Part shown: positions 41,336 to 51,481 of the stretch, one piece after another
Layout: each line of letters begins with the position of its first letter
How positions within the stretch are numbered: the stretch's first letter is position 1
From: Acholeplasma equifetale ATCC 29724
GTDB taxonomy: Bacteria; Bacillota_I; Bacilli_A; Acholeplasmatales; Acholeplasmataceae
NCBI RefSeq assembly: GCF_000687735.1
Contig: NZ_JHXL01000007.1
Coordinates: 1 to 64,000, forward strand
Length of the DNA: 64,000 nt
Direction of reading: 5' to 3'
The notes under the pieces: model-generated
The model's database searches: none
Told to the model about the DNA's origin: nothing
What the model saw: only the letters and a program-made list of their open reading frames with translations
Program-made: the position numbers and the translations under genes

Positions 41336-41864
41336 CATTAAAGAAATTTTATTAAGCGAAGACGAAATTGCAACAATCACGAGACAAATGGGTGCAGAAA
41401 TTACTAAAGATTATAAAGATAAAAAGCCCTTAGTTATCGGATTACTCAAAGGTTGTATTCCATTTATGAGTGCACTACTAAATCGAATTGACACACACGT
41501 TGAAATTGCATATATGGCTGTTTCAAGTTATAAAGGCGGTATTCGATCAAGTGGTGATTTGAAAATTACATATGATTTAGAAATTCCTGTAAAGGATCGT
41601 GATATTTTAATTATTGAAGATATCGTTGATACAGGATTAACCTTATCTACTGTGATTCAATTGCTTTATCATCGTGGCGCAAAAAGTGTTAAAATTGCAA
41701 CCATGCTTGATAAACCTTTAGGTAGAAAAGTAGATTTAAAACCTGATTATATTGGAAAAACCATACCAAAAGTATTTGTTGTTGGTTTTGGATTAGATTA
41801 TCAAGAATTATATAGAAACTTACCATACGTTGGTATTTTAAAGCCAACAATTTATGAAAAATAG
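41325..41864 (+). CDS. hpt: Hypoxanthine phosphoribosyltransferase
   Basis: Salvages hypoxanthine (and guanine) to IMP (GMP) with PRPP. The 179 aa contain the PRPP-binding loop ILIIEDIVDTGLTLSTV near 90-106, the hood KSVKIATMLDKPLGRK, and the C-terminal FVVGFGLDYQELYRNLPYVG typical of Hpt. Its place between tilS and ftsH is conserved across Firmicutes. Purine salvage fits an organism that lives on scavenged nucleotides. Confidence 0.95.
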   Translation: MHNDIKEILLSEDEIATITRQMGAEITKDYKDKKPLVIGLLKGCIPFMSALLNRIDTHVEIAYMAVSSYKGGIRSSGDLKITYDLEIPVKDRDILIIEDIVDTGLTLSTVIQLLYHRGAKSVKIATMLDKPLGRKVDLKPDYIGKTIPKVFVVGFGLDYQELYRNLPYVGILKPTIYEK

Positions 41865-41879
41865 GAAGGGTTAGAACAT

Positions 41880-43841
41880 ATGACACAAAAAAATCCAAAA
41901 AAATCTCCATTCCGTACTGATTATCTCGTCATTTTCTTAATCATACTTGGTGCAATTGGTTTATACTTCTTCTTCATGGAGATGCAACCAGGGCCTAAAA
42001 CAATTACTGAAGATGAATTAATCATTTTAGTTGAAAATGGTGATGTAACATCCATTCAAGTTGAGTATGTCGGTGGTGACAACTTTAACTTATGGAAAAT
42101 AACAGGACGTTATGCTGAAGGTAAAACCCCTAGTGGTTATACAGGTTATGAATTATATATTTATGGTGATCGACTTGATTTAATTTATGACGCTGTTAGT
42201 GTTTATAATTCAAATCATGTAGATACACCAATTAATTTACAATTTATTCCACACGTTACTGTCGACATATGGAGTATTATTTCAACAATCTTATTAGTTG
42301 CAGTTCCAATTGTGTTTGTTGTTATACTTTATAGAAGTATGGCTTCACAAAACAATCGTGCACAAGACTTCACCAAAAACCGTGCAAGATTATCTCGTGG
42401 TAAAACTGTTAAGTTTGCTGATGTAGCAGGTGCCGATGAAGAAAAAGCTGAAATGACTGAACTTATTGATTTCTTAAAAAATCCTAAGAAATATGCTGAA
42501 ATGGGCGCTAGAGTTCCAAAAGGTGTTTTATTAGTTGGTTCTCCTGGTACTGGTAAAACTTTACTTGCAAAAGCTGTTGCAGGTGAAGCTGATGTTCCGT
42601 TCTTCTCTATTTCTGGTTCTGACTTTGTTGAACTTTATGTTGGGGTTGGTGCTTCTCGTGTTCGTGATTTATTTAGAGTCGCTAAAGAAAATGCCCCATG
42701 TATTATTTTCATCGATGAAATCGATGCTGTTGGTCGTCAAAGAGGTGCTGGTTTAGGTGGCGGTAACGATGAACGTGAACAAACACTTAACCAATTATTA
42801 GTTGAAATGGATGGATTCAATCCAAACTTAGGTATTATCATTATTGCTGCTACAAACCGTCCTGACGTTTTAGACCCAGCATTATTAAGACCCGGTCGTT
42901 TTGATAGACAAATTACAATGCAAGTTCCTGACCAAAAATCTCGTGAAGCAATTCTTAAAGTTCATGCTAGAACTAAAAAGTTAGATCCATCAATTAAACT
43001 AAGTGAGATTGCTGCACGTATTCCAGGATTCACTGGTGCCGATATTGAAAACTTATTAAACGAAGCCGCATTACTTGCTGCTCGTGAAGGAAGAACTGTT
43101 ATTACTTCTCAAGATATTGATGAAGCTGCTGACCGTGTAACAATGGGTCCTGCTAAGAAGAGTCGTAAATATACACCAAAAGAAAAAGAAATGATTGCAT
43201 ATCACGAGGCTGGGCATGCTGTCATTGGTGTTAAAGTTCAACATGCTACAATTGTTCAAAAAGTTACAATTATTCCTCGTGGTCAATATGGTGGTTATGC
43301 CTTACATATGCCAGTTGAAGAAAAATTCACTCGTTCAAAGAAAGAGTTACTAGCTTCTATTACAAGTTCATTAGGTGGACGCGTTGCTGAAGAAATCATG
43401 TTTGATGATGTATCAACAGGTGCATATGGTGACTTCCAACAAGCAACTAAGATTGCTCGTTCTATGGTTACTGAATATGGTATGAGTGATTTAGGTCCTA
43501 TTCAATACGAATCCAATCAAGGTTCAGTATTCTTAGGTCGTGACTACTTGAAAGAAAAGAATTTCTCTGATGCTGTTGCATTAGAAATTGATAAAGAAGT
43601 TCGTAAAATTATCACTGAATGCTATGAAGAAGCTAAACGTGTTATTTTAGAAAATAAAGATTTACTTGACAATATCGCTAAATATTTAATGGCTGTCGAA
43701 ACATTAACAAAAACTGATATTGAAGAAATCGTCTCAACTGGTAAATTAAGCTGGTGGGATAATCGTGAAAAAGAAAACAATCATAAAGAAAAATTAGAAA
43801 ATTTAGAAACAGAAACAAAGGATCAAAACATTGAGAATTGA
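41880..43841 (+). CDS. ftsH: ATP-dependent zinc metalloprotease FtsH
   Basis: A membrane-anchored AAA+ protease for quality control of membrane and regulatory proteins. The 653 aa show two membrane helices (about 14-33 and 131-151) enclosing an outside domain, Walker A GSPGTGKT at 220-227, the pore loop around [31 protein letters not shown], the second region of homology [17 protein letters not shown], and the zinc site HEAGH at 442-446. It ends with TGA inside the next gene's start region (11-base overlap). Confidence 0.97.
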   Translation: MTQKNPKKSPFRTDYLVIFLIILGAIGLYFFFMEMQPGPKTITEDELIILVENGDVTSIQVEYVGGDNFNLWKITGRYAEGKTPSGYTGYELYIYGDRLDLIYDAVSVYNSNHVDTPINLQFIPHVTVDIWSIISTILLVAVPIVFVVILYRSMASQNNRAQDFTKNRARLSRGKTVKFADVAGADEEKAEMTELIDFLKNPKKYAEMGARVPKGVLLVGSPGTGKTLLAKAVAGEADVPFFSISGSDFVELYVGVGASRVRDLFRVAKENAPCIIFIDEIDAVGRQRGAGLGGGNDEREQTLNQLLVEMDGFNPNLGIIIIAATNRPDVLDPALLRPGRFDRQITMQVPDQKSREAILKVHARTKKLDPSIKLSEIAARIPGFTGADIENLLNEAALLAAREGRTVITSQDIDEAADRVTMGPAKKSRKYTPKEKEMIAYHEAGHAVIGVKVQHATIVQKVTIIPRGQYGGYALHMPVEEKFTRSKKELLASITSSLGGRVAEEIMFDDVSTGAYGDFQQATKIARSMVTEYGMSDLGPIQYESNQGSVFLGRDYLKEKNFSDAVALEIDKEVRKIITECYEEAKRVILENKDLLDNIAKYLMAVETLTKTDIEEIVSTGKLSWWDNREKENNHKEKLENLETETKDQNIEN

Positions 43842-44062
43842 TAAATTCTTAAAAGTATCTCGAATAATTAAAAGACGTACGGTTGCTAAAGAGGTTGCAG
43901 ATTTAAACCGTATATACATAAACGGTCAACTTGCAAAACCTAGCAAACATGTTAATATTGGTGATCTTATCGAACTTCACTTAGGTTTAAAAGTTATTCA
44001 AATTAAAGTAATATCACTTATACCTAGCAAAGATACTTTGATGTATGAATTAATATCTGAAG

Positions 44063-44079
<17 letters not shown>
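43831..44079 (+). CDS. rqcP: S4-domain ribosome quality-control factor RqcP (YabO-like)
   Basis: An 82-aa S4-domain protein. In Bacillus, RqcP (YabO) assists RqcH in alanine-tailing of stalled peptides on 60S/50S subunits. The sequence [20 protein letters not shown], then LNRIYINGQLAKPSKHVNIGD matches it closely. The start is TTG at 43831, within the ftsH tail. It is the last gene of the operon; a hairpin terminator overlaps its stop codon. Confidence 0.88.
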
Positions 44080-45618
<1,539 letters not shown>

Positions 45619-45645
45619 AAATTTATCCAATAGGGGAATTATAAA

Positions 45646-47040
45646 ATGTTAAAAAAAGTATTTAGTATACTTTCATTAATATTAATCTTTACGATTGTTT
45701 CATGTCAGGTCAAAGATGATATTGATGATCCCGTTACACTTAAATTTCAACTTACATTTATGCTCGATGAAACTACAACATATAAAACATTTGAAGTTGA
45801 AATTGGCCAACCAATGATTTATCCTGAAGATCCTTCTTTAGATGATTATATATTTATAGGTTGGTATGCAAATTTAGAAGAATTTTCTGGGGATAAAGTT
45901 GTTCCTGAAGCATTAACACTATATGCTAAATTCCAACCTATCCAAACAACAATAGAGTATAAAGTTACATTTAAAGATGAAAATAACTCTACTTTATTAG
46001 AAACTGCTGTTTTAAAAGGTGATACCTTAAAAGATTATCTTCCTTCTACAACTAAACAACACTATCAATTTAAAGGTTGGTTTATTGATGAAGAATTAAC
46101 AATTGGTGTTGATCCAAATAATTATGAAATCTTAGAAGATACAATTCTTTATGGTAAATGGGAAGCAAATGATTATATCGTAACTTTCTATAATGGTAAT
46201 GCAATTTATGCAACAGTTCGTGTAACTTACCCTGAAGCTTTAGATTTACCGGATACTGATAGAGAAGGATATGAATTTGATGGTTGGTTTACTGATAGTG
46301 CTTTAACTAAACCATTTAATGCTTCAACAATAATAACTCAAAATACAGCTCTTTATGGTAAATGGACATACATAAGTGGTGGAGGCGGAATAAATCCGGG
46401 TGAATTTACTGGTTACTATGCATCATTAAGTGGATTATCAGGTAATGCGTTAGTCAATGCAGTTAAAGATTTAATTCGTTATACAGGTAAATCAACTGGT
46501 ACAACTGCACAAGTTAAAAAGGTTGACTACTATAACGGCACCTATTATTTAATTTATGATGGTAATGGTGCTTATGGTAACCGTGAACACGTATGGCCTG
46601 AATCTAAACTTGGTTCTGTTAAAGATGATTTACACAATCTCCGTGCCGCTAACGTATCAACAAATAGTAAACGTAGTAACTATCCTTATACTGATGGAAC
46701 CGGTACACAATGGCAATTAAAAAATAATGCCTTCTATCCAGGTTCAGAACACGTTGGAGACGTTGCAAGAATTGTACTATACATGTCTATTCGACAAAAC
46801 TTAAGTTTAAATGCTGTTGGTAATTTAGATATGTTCTTACGTTGGCATTATCAAGATCCAGTGAATGATTTTGAAAGACATAGAAATAATGAAATCTATA
46901 AGATTCAACAAAATAGAAACCCATTCATTGATTATCCAGATTTAGTTTATACTGTCTTTGGATATCCAAGTAACTATGTATCATTTACTTATGAATCACC
47001 ATATATCTTTACAAATACAGTTCAAACATACGTTGCATAA
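45646..47040 (+). CDS. Surface lipoprotein with InlB-type repeats and an endonuclease I domain
   Basis: A 464-aa secreted lipoprotein. The signal peptide ends in a lipobox, TIVSC, with C20 as the lipidation site. Residues about 33-245 hold three Listeria-Bacteroides/InlB B-type repeats, each ending in LYAKF or LYGKW and containing a FIGWYA/FKGWFID/FDGWFTD motif. A GGGG linker leads to an endonuclease I (EndA/NucM) domain with REHVWPESKLG, DLHNLRAANVSTNSKRSN and the EHVGDVARIVLYM helix, expected to degrade DNA outside the cell. It follows lysS closely and ends at a bidirectional terminator. Likely role: scavenging nucleotides from environmental DNA. Confidence 0.9.
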   Translation: MLKKVFSILSLILIFTIVSCQVKDDIDDPVTLKFQLTFMLDETTTYKTFEVEIGQPMIYPEDPSLDDYIFIGWYANLEEFSGDKVVPEALTLYAKFQPIQTTIEYKVTFKDENNSTLLETAVLKGDTLKDYLPSTTKQHYQFKGWFIDEELTIGVDPNNYEILEDTILYGKWEANDYIVTFYNGNAIYATVRVTYPEALDLPDTDREGYEFDGWFTDSALTKPFNASTIITQNTALYGKWTYISGGGGINPGEFTGYYASLSGLSGNALVNAVKDLIRYTGKSTGTTAQVKKVDYYNGTYYLIYDGNGAYGNREHVWPESKLGSVKDDLHNLRAANVSTNSKRSNYPYTDGTGTQWQLKNNAFYPGSEHVGDVARIVLYMSIRQNLSLNAVGNLDMFLRWHYQDPVNDFERHRNNEIYKIQQNRNPFIDYPDLVYTVFGYPSNYVSFTYESPYIFTNTVQTYVA

Positions 47041-47069
47041 AAAAAGCGAGATTATTTCTCGCTTTTTTT
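47041..47069. terminator. Bidirectional terminator between the endonuclease gene and the 47052-47528 gene
   Basis: The stem AAAAAGCGAG(A)/(T)CTCGCTTTTT is flanked by A and T runs. It overlaps the C-terminal codons of the opposite gene. Confidence 0.85.
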
Positions 47070-47528
47070 GTTTTTTATCTCTTGAATTGGAATACCAAGT
47101 TTTGAATATTTTCCATAAAGAATAATATATGTCTTGTTTGGTTCTGTATTTTTTACATCAATTGAATATTCAATTCCAGTATTTATATCTTTAAATACTT
47201 GTCCACTGTATGTATAAATATTAACACCGTTTTTAACTTGTGAGCGTTTGTCATACTTAATAAATTTCGCTGTTATTTCGTTGATTTTATCCTTTTTAAA
47301 GGCTTTCAAATCAAATATGAGGAAAGTTATAAAGTAAACCGAATATGCCAAAATTAAGGCTGCAAATAGTATAACAACTATTTCAAAAATCATCATACCT
47401 ATATCTTCTTTATTCATAATCATATCAAAAATTAAAAACCCTATCGTTACTAAAGAAACCGATAATAAAAGAAACATATATCTTAATTCTGATTTTAATC
47501 TTTGTTTTAAAACTTCTTTATAGTTCAT
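47052..47528 (-). CDS. Two-helix membrane protein of unknown function
   Basis: A 158-aa protein with two hydrophobic segments near 19-37 and 45-70, then a soluble C-terminal part of about 80 residues (VNIYTYSGQVFKDINTGIEYSID, YIILYGKYSKLGIPI). The tail resembles a small beta-sandwich, but I name no family. It is the only gene on its transcript: a terminator for the 47574-48125 gene lies upstream and the shared one downstream. AGGTG precedes the ATG at 47528. Confidence 0.65.
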   Translation of the reverse strand: MNYKEVLKQRLKSELRYMFLLLSVSLVTIGFLIFDMIMNKEDIGMMIFEIVVILFAALILAYSVYFITFLIFDLKAFKKDKINEITAKFIKYDKRSQVKNGVNIYTYSGQVFKDINTGIEYSIDVKNTEPNKTYIILYGKYSKLGIPIQEIKNKKSEK

Positions 47529-47542
47529 AGTTCACCTCTAAT

Positions 47543-47572
47543 TTAAAAAAAGGAATGAATTGCTTCATTCCT
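47543..47572 (-). terminator. Terminator after the 47574-48125 gene
   Basis: The stem AGGAATGA/TCATTCCT with a 6-base loop is followed by TTTTTTT on the minus strand. Confidence 0.8.
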
Positions 47573-47573
47573 A

Positions 47574-48125
47574 TTATATAATACCTAATTCATCTGCGAT
47601 TTCTAAAAAGATTGTTTCAAGTGGATAAAAGTCTAATTTGTGTTTTTTAAATATTAATTGGCTTTCAATATCCAACTTTTCATAATACGAATCTTCAATC
47701 GGTTCGCCAGAAGATAATTTAGCTAATATTTCTTGTTCAAAATCTAAAAAGAATTGTAAACTTTTTGGGTCCACATTCTCAGCACTTAATAATTCATTTT
47801 CAAAATCAACTGTATTTAATAATAAATTAATTTCTTTTGAATTATCATTAAGTGCTTTGACATCTCCTTTATAGATATCCTTTAAAAGTGTGTCAATTTG
47901 TTTAATTTGATCATATACGTATTGAAATCCTGTTTCAAAGATTTGGTCTTCTTCTTCAGAATATGCCGGATCATCAATTAATTTATCATATAGAAAATCC
48001 AACACATTTAAAATTGTTTCAACACGTGAGTAGAGGGGTGAATTTAATGCCTTTAGATTTTCAAGTAATTCGTTATATTCAAGTTTCCAACCAGCATATT
48101 CGTGGTAGATAAGTTCATCTATCAT
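47574..48125 (-). CDS. Acidic cytoplasmic protein of unknown function downstream of fba
   Basis: A 183-aa, strongly acidic, helix-rich protein when started at ATG 48125, which has GAGGGAAG ahead of it; an in-frame ATG at 48179 would place 18 residues inside fba. There is no signal or membrane segment and no catalytic motif. Runs such as YDKLIDDPAYSEEEDQIFE and FLDFEQEILAKLSSG suggest a helical bundle. It lies 31 bases after fba and is probably co-transcribed with it, then ends in a terminator. Confidence 0.7.
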   Translation of the reverse strand: MIDELIYHEYAGWKLEYNELLENLKALNSPLYSRVETILNVLDFLYDKLIDDPAYSEEEDQIFETGFQYVYDQIKQIDTLLKDIYKGDVKALNDNSKEINLLLNTVDFENELLSAENVDPKSLQFFLDFEQEILAKLSSGEPIEDSYYEKLDIESQLIFKKHKLDFYPLETIFLEIADELGII

Positions 48126-48156
48126 TAAACTTCCCTCGCTTTCGAGTTTGGAATAA

Positions 48157-49020
48157 TTAAGCTTTATTAACTGATCCAAACATTTCTAATTTTTCTTTAA
48201 TAACTTCTTTCATAGCTTTATAGCCTGGTTCAAGAAGTTTTCTTGGGTCATAACCTTTGCTTTGTAAGTCTTTACCTTCTTCGATGTATTTTCTAGTAGC
48301 TGCAGCAAATGCTAATTGTAATTCAGTATTTACGTTAATTTTTGCAATACCTAAAGAAATAGCTTTCTTAATTTGGTCAGCAGGAATACCAGTACCACCA
48401 TGTAATACTAGAGGAATTCCGTTTGTAACTTCAGCAACAGTTTTTAATACATCAAATCTTAATCCTGGCCAGTTTGCTGGATATTTACCATGGATATTAC
48501 CAATACCTGCAGCAAATAGATCTACACCAGTTTCGGCAATGATGCGGCATTGTTCAGGATCTGCAACTTCACCTAAACCTACAACACCATCTTCTTCTCC
48601 ACCAATTGAACCTACTTCAGCTTCAACTGATACGCCACATGCGTGTGCTACTGCAACAACTTCCTTAGTTTTCTTTAAGTTTTCATCGAATGGGAAGTGT
48701 GAACCATCAAACATAACTGATGTGAATCCAGCACGGATAGCACGGAATGCACCTTCATATGTACCATGGTCTAAATGAACAGCAACTGGAACAGTAATGT
48801 TCATAGCTTTGTCTAAAGTAGAAACCATAGCCATAACGTTTTCATAACCACCCATGTATTTAGCAGCACCTTCAGATACCCCTAAAATTACTGGTGATTT
48901 TAATTCTTGAACAGTTGATAAAACTGCTTTAATCCATTCAAGGTTATTAATATTGATTTGTGCAACAGCATAACCTTCAGCTCTTGCTTTTTGTAACATT
49001 TCTTTAGCAGAAACTAACAT
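48157..49020 (-). CDS. fba: Fructose-bisphosphate aldolase, class II
   Basis: Cleaves fructose 1,6-bisphosphate to DHAP and glyceraldehyde 3-phosphate. The 287-aa zinc-dependent enzyme shows AVAQININNLEWIKAVL, the zinc histidine region VPVAVHLDHGTYE near 77-89, VEAEVGSIGGEEDGV near 131-145, LVLHGGTGIPADQIKKAI near 202-219 and INVNTELQ. A good promoter and GAGGAGA ribosome-binding site precede it. It is GC-richer in codon choice than its neighbours, which fits a highly expressed gene. Confidence 0.96.
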   Translation of the reverse strand: MLVSAKEMLQKARAEGYAVAQININNLEWIKAVLSTVQELKSPVILGVSEGAAKYMGGYENVMAMVSTLDKAMNITVPVAVHLDHGTYEGAFRAIRAGFTSVMFDGSHFPFDENLKKTKEVVAVAHACGVSVEAEVGSIGGEEDGVVGLGEVADPEQCRIIAETGVDLFAAGIGNIHGKYPANWPGLRFDVLKTVAEVTNGIPLVLHGGTGIPADQIKKAISLGIAKINVNTELQLAFAAATRKYIEEGKDLQSKGYDPRKLLEPGYKAMKEVIKEKLEMFGSVNKA

Positions 49021-49056
49021 ATTTTTTTCTCCTCACTTTTTTTAATGAATTCAGCC

Positions 49057-49092
49057 AATAGATATTATATATCTATTTTGATTTTTATACAA
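49057..49092 (-). promoter_or_regulatory. Promoter of fba with a palindrome over the -10 box
   Basis: -35 TTGTAT (49092-49087), a 17-base spacer and -10 TATAAT (49069-49064) on the minus strand. A 9-bp perfect inverted repeat AATAGATAT/ATATCTATT (49057-49077) is centred on the -10 region and could be an operator. Confidence 0.65.
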
Positions 49093-49110
49093 ATAAATCG
49101 ATGTATTTGT

Positions 49111-50709
49111 TTATATTTTGTGATTTTTAATAGATGCACCAATAAAATCTCTAAATAATGGGTGTGCTCTTAATGGTCTTGATAAAAATTCAGGATGATA
49201 TTGAACCGCCACAAACCAAGGATGATTTCTATGTTCAATAATTTCCACTAATCCTTCTTTTTCGTTTATACCAGAAATCATTAATTCACTCTTATTAAAT
49301 ATATCTAAATATTCTAAATTAAATGCATAACGATGACGATGACGTTCTTTAATAATTTCCTCATTGTAAGCTTCATAAGCTTTTGATTTTTTATGAATTT
49401 TAAGTGGACTTAATCCTAATCTTAATGTCCCACCAAGGTTTGATTCTGTTTGGTGTAACTTAATGACTAAATCTTTAGCATTAGGATTAATTTCTTCGCT
49501 ATCAGCATCTAAACCTAATACATTTTTACCATATTCAATTAATGCTAATTGCATACCATAACATATACCTAAAAATGGAACATTATGTTCTCTTGCATAT
49601 TTTATAGCAAGCATTTTTCCTTGGGTCGCTCTTTCGCCAAAACCACCCGGGACAATAATACCATCTAAATCTTTAAATAATTTATCTTGATTTTCTATGG
49701 TTACTTTTTCAGCATTAATCCATTCAATATCAATTTTAACTTCATGATAGTATCCTGCGTGTCTTAAAGCTTCTGCAACAGATAAATAAGCATCGTGTAG
49801 AGAAACATATTTACCAACTAAACCAATTTTAATTTTATTTTTAAGATTAGCAATTTTATTTACTAATTTTTCCCAATCAGTAACGTCTGCTTCTTTTAAG
49901 TTTTCAATACCGAAGTGTTTAAGAATATAATCATCAATTTTCTGATCTCTTAAATTTAAAATTGCTCGATATAAAATGTCCACATCGATGGATTCAAAGA
50001 CTCCTTCTTTTGGAACATCGCAAAACAAAGCGATTTTCTCTTTAACTTCATCTGTAATTTTAACCTCACTTCTTAATATGATGAGATCGGGTTGAATACC
50101 TAAACTTCTTAACTCTTTAACAGAGTGTTGAGTTGGTTTTGTTTTAATTTCAGTTGATGCACGCATATATGGAACTAATGTATTATGAATATAAAGTGTA
50201 TTGTTATATCCAAAATCACGACGTGCTTGACGAATCGCTTCTAAATATGGAAGTGACTCAATATCACCAACAGTTCCACCAATTTCAGTAATGATGACAT
50301 CCGCTTTCGAACTTTTTGCAGCATCAACTAACTTTTGTTTAATTTCATCTGTAATATGTGGAATGACTTGAACAGTTCTTCCTTTATATTCACCACGACG
50401 TTCTTTATTGAGCACACTTTGATAAATTTTACCTGTTGTTATAGATGAATCCTTAGAAAGATTAATGTCAATAAATCTTTCATAGTGCCCTAAATCAAGG
50501 TCAGTTTCTGCACCATCATCAGTGACAAAAACTTCTCCGTGTTGAAATGGACTCATTGTCCCTGGATCAACATTGATATATGGGTCGAATTTTTGAATAA
50601 ATACTTTAAGTCCTCGACTTTTTAAAATTGTTCCTATGGCTGATGCTGAGATACCTTTACCTAAACTAGATACAACACCACCAGTAACAAAAATAAACTT
50701 TGTTGCCAT
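49111..50709 (-). CDS. pyrG: CTP synthase
   Basis: Aminates UTP to CTP with glutamine. I start at ATG 50709 (532 aa), preceded by AAAGGAG and giving the family start [19 protein letters not shown]. The synthetase domain contains [21 protein letters not shown] and [20 protein letters not shown]; the glutaminase domain (from about 285) contains [13 protein letters not shown], the nucleophile in [12 protein letters not shown], and [11 protein letters not shown]. Upstream lies a short leader with a GGGC start and a terminator hairpin, the hallmark of CTP-dependent attenuation in Bacillus pyrG. Confidence 0.96.
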   Translation of the reverse strand: MATKFIFVTGGVVSSLGKGISASAIGTILKSRGLKVFIQKFDPYINVDPGTMSPFQHGEVFVTDDGAETDLDLGHYERFIDINLSKDSSITTGKIYQSVLNKERRGEYKGRTVQVIPHITDEIKQKLVDAAKSSKADVIITEIGGTVGDIESLPYLEAIRQARRDFGYNNTLYIHNTLVPYMRASTEIKTKPTQHSVKELRSLGIQPDLIILRSEVKITDEVKEKIALFCDVPKEGVFESIDVDILYRAILNLRDQKIDDYILKHFGIENLKEADVTDWEKLVNKIANLKNKIKIGLVGKYVSLHDAYLSVAEALRHAGYYHEVKIDIEWINAEKVTIENQDKLFKDLDGIIVPGGFGERATQGKMLAIKYAREHNVPFLGICYGMQLALIEYGKNVLGLDADSEEINPNAKDLVIKLHQTESNLGGTLRLGLSPLKIHKKSKAYEAYNEEIIKERHRHRYAFNLEYLDIFNKSELMISGINEKEGLVEIIEHRNHPWFVAVQYHPEFLSRPLRAHPLFRDFIGASIKNHKI

Positions 50710-50735
50710 ATAAAAACTCCTTTTCATTAAATAAT

Positions 50736-50772
50736 AAAGTCTCCCTTTGCAAGGAGACTTTTAGGTGTGCCC
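50736..50772 (-). promoter_or_regulatory. CTP-sensing attenuator leader of pyrG (predicted)
   Basis: From the promoter the transcript is predicted to start GGGC (50772-50769). A terminator hairpin follows immediately: AAAGTCTCC pairs with GGAGACTTT (50761-50753 with 50744-50736), then TTATTATTT. The 5' arm contains the pyrimidine run UCUCCUU, which a slippage-extended poly-G 5' end could pair with to block termination. In Bacillus subtilis pyrG low CTP causes G addition at a GGGC start and such antitermination (established mechanism). Operation here is inferred from the matching layout. Confidence 0.65.
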
Positions 50773-50778
50773 TCTTTT

Positions 50779-50807
50779 ATTTTATCAAATGTATTATATA
50801 CTTTCAA
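50779..50807 (-). promoter_or_regulatory. Promoter of pyrG
   Basis: -35 TTGAAA (50807-50802), a 17-base spacer and -10 TAAAAT (50784-50779) on the minus strand, with GGGC six bases further at the expected start site. Confidence 0.75.
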
Positions 50808-50810
50808 CAA

Positions 50811-50838
50811 AATGAGAAAAAGAGGGAAAAACCCTCTT
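50811..50838 (-). terminator. Terminator of rpoE
   Basis: The stem AAGAGGG/CCCTCTT with loop TTTTT is followed by TTTCTCATTTT on the minus strand. It overlaps the rpoE stop codon and lies just before the pyrG promoter. Confidence 0.85.
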
Positions 50839-51400
50839 ATGCATCATACATATCTTCGTAATCATCCATGATTGCGTTGTAATCGTCTTCATCATAATCA
50901 TCGTCATCAAGATCAAGATCGATATTATCAACATCATCATCTTCATCAGTTGAATCTAGATCTAAGCCAACATCTACATAAGCTTTTTCTTCGATTTCTT
51001 CTTCATCTAGATCTTCTAATTCTTCATCTTCTAATTCTTCGTCTTCTAATTCTTCATCAAGATCTTCAATATCATCAAAGCTAAAGTCTGAGAAATCTTC
51101 TTCTACATCATCAAATCCGTCTTCACCTTCTTGGGTATAAAACTCAAATCCATCTTTATCCCAATATTCTAAATTACCCTCTTTGAGTGCCCATTTATCT
51201 TCACCAATATAAACGAATCTTCCGCTTAAAGTGATGTCCATATAGATATTTGTCATATCTTCAGCATTTTGAGGATCTAACCCTTTGATAATTGCAGTTT
51301 TCTCGATTAAATCGTAAATGGAGACTGGACCATTGCTTTCGCGAAGTATATCTTCAGCAATGTCTAGTAAGGACTTATCATTTAAATTTACACCAGTCAT
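50837..51400 (-). CDS. rpoE: DNA-directed RNA polymerase delta subunit
   Basis: Delta modulates RNA polymerase recycling and promoter specificity in Firmicutes. I start at ATG 51400 (187 aa), which has AGGAGGGT ahead; an ATG at 51469 lies before the promoter. The N-terminal HARE-HTH domain (1 to about 90: SLLDIAEDILRESNGPVSIYDLI, IYMDITLSGRFVYIGEDKWALK) is followed by an unstructured tail made almost wholly of Asp and Glu. Part of the tail is encoded by a 15-bp tandem repeat. Placement before pyrG is conserved in Bacillus (rpoE-pyrG). Confidence 0.93.
   Translation of the reverse strand: MTGVNLNDKSLLDIAEDILRESNGPVSIYDLIEKTAIIKGLDPQNAEDMTNIYMDITLSGRFVYIGEDKWALKEGNLEYWDKDGFEFYTQEGEDGFDDVEEDFSDFSFDDIEDLDEELEDEELEDEELEDLDEEEIEEKAYVDVGLDLDSTDEDDDVDNIDLDLDDDDYDEDDYNAIMDDYEDMYDA
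51012..51056 (-). repeat. rpoE: Three tandem 15-bp repeats in the rpoE acidic tail
   Basis: Three copies of a 15-base unit (51012-51026, 51027-51041, 51042-51056) differ by one base and encode a five-residue acidic unit read as ELEDE. Copy-number change would keep the frame. Confidence 0.85.
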
Positions 51401-51427
51401 TTTATACCCTCCTAAAAAACCGTCTTT

Positions 51428-51456
51428 ATTGTATACGAAAGTATCTTTAAATGCAA
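51428..51456 (-). promoter_or_regulatory. Promoter of rpoE
   Basis: -35 TTGCAT (51456-51451), a 17-base spacer and -10 TACAAT (51433-51428) on the minus strand, 27 bases before the chosen ATG at 51400. Confidence 0.6.
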
Positions 51457-51481
51457 CACTTTTATGCATTAAATGTGTTTT

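Noticed and set aside
48257-48778. 173-codon plus-strand frame opposite fba
   Set aside because: An antisense shadow of a highly conserved, codon-biased gene; the composition is not protein-like and there is no ribosome-binding site.
50872-51084. Plus-strand frame rich in His and Leu opposite rpoE
   Set aside because: It is the antisense shadow of the acidic Asp/Glu repeat tail of rpoE and has no ribosome-binding site.
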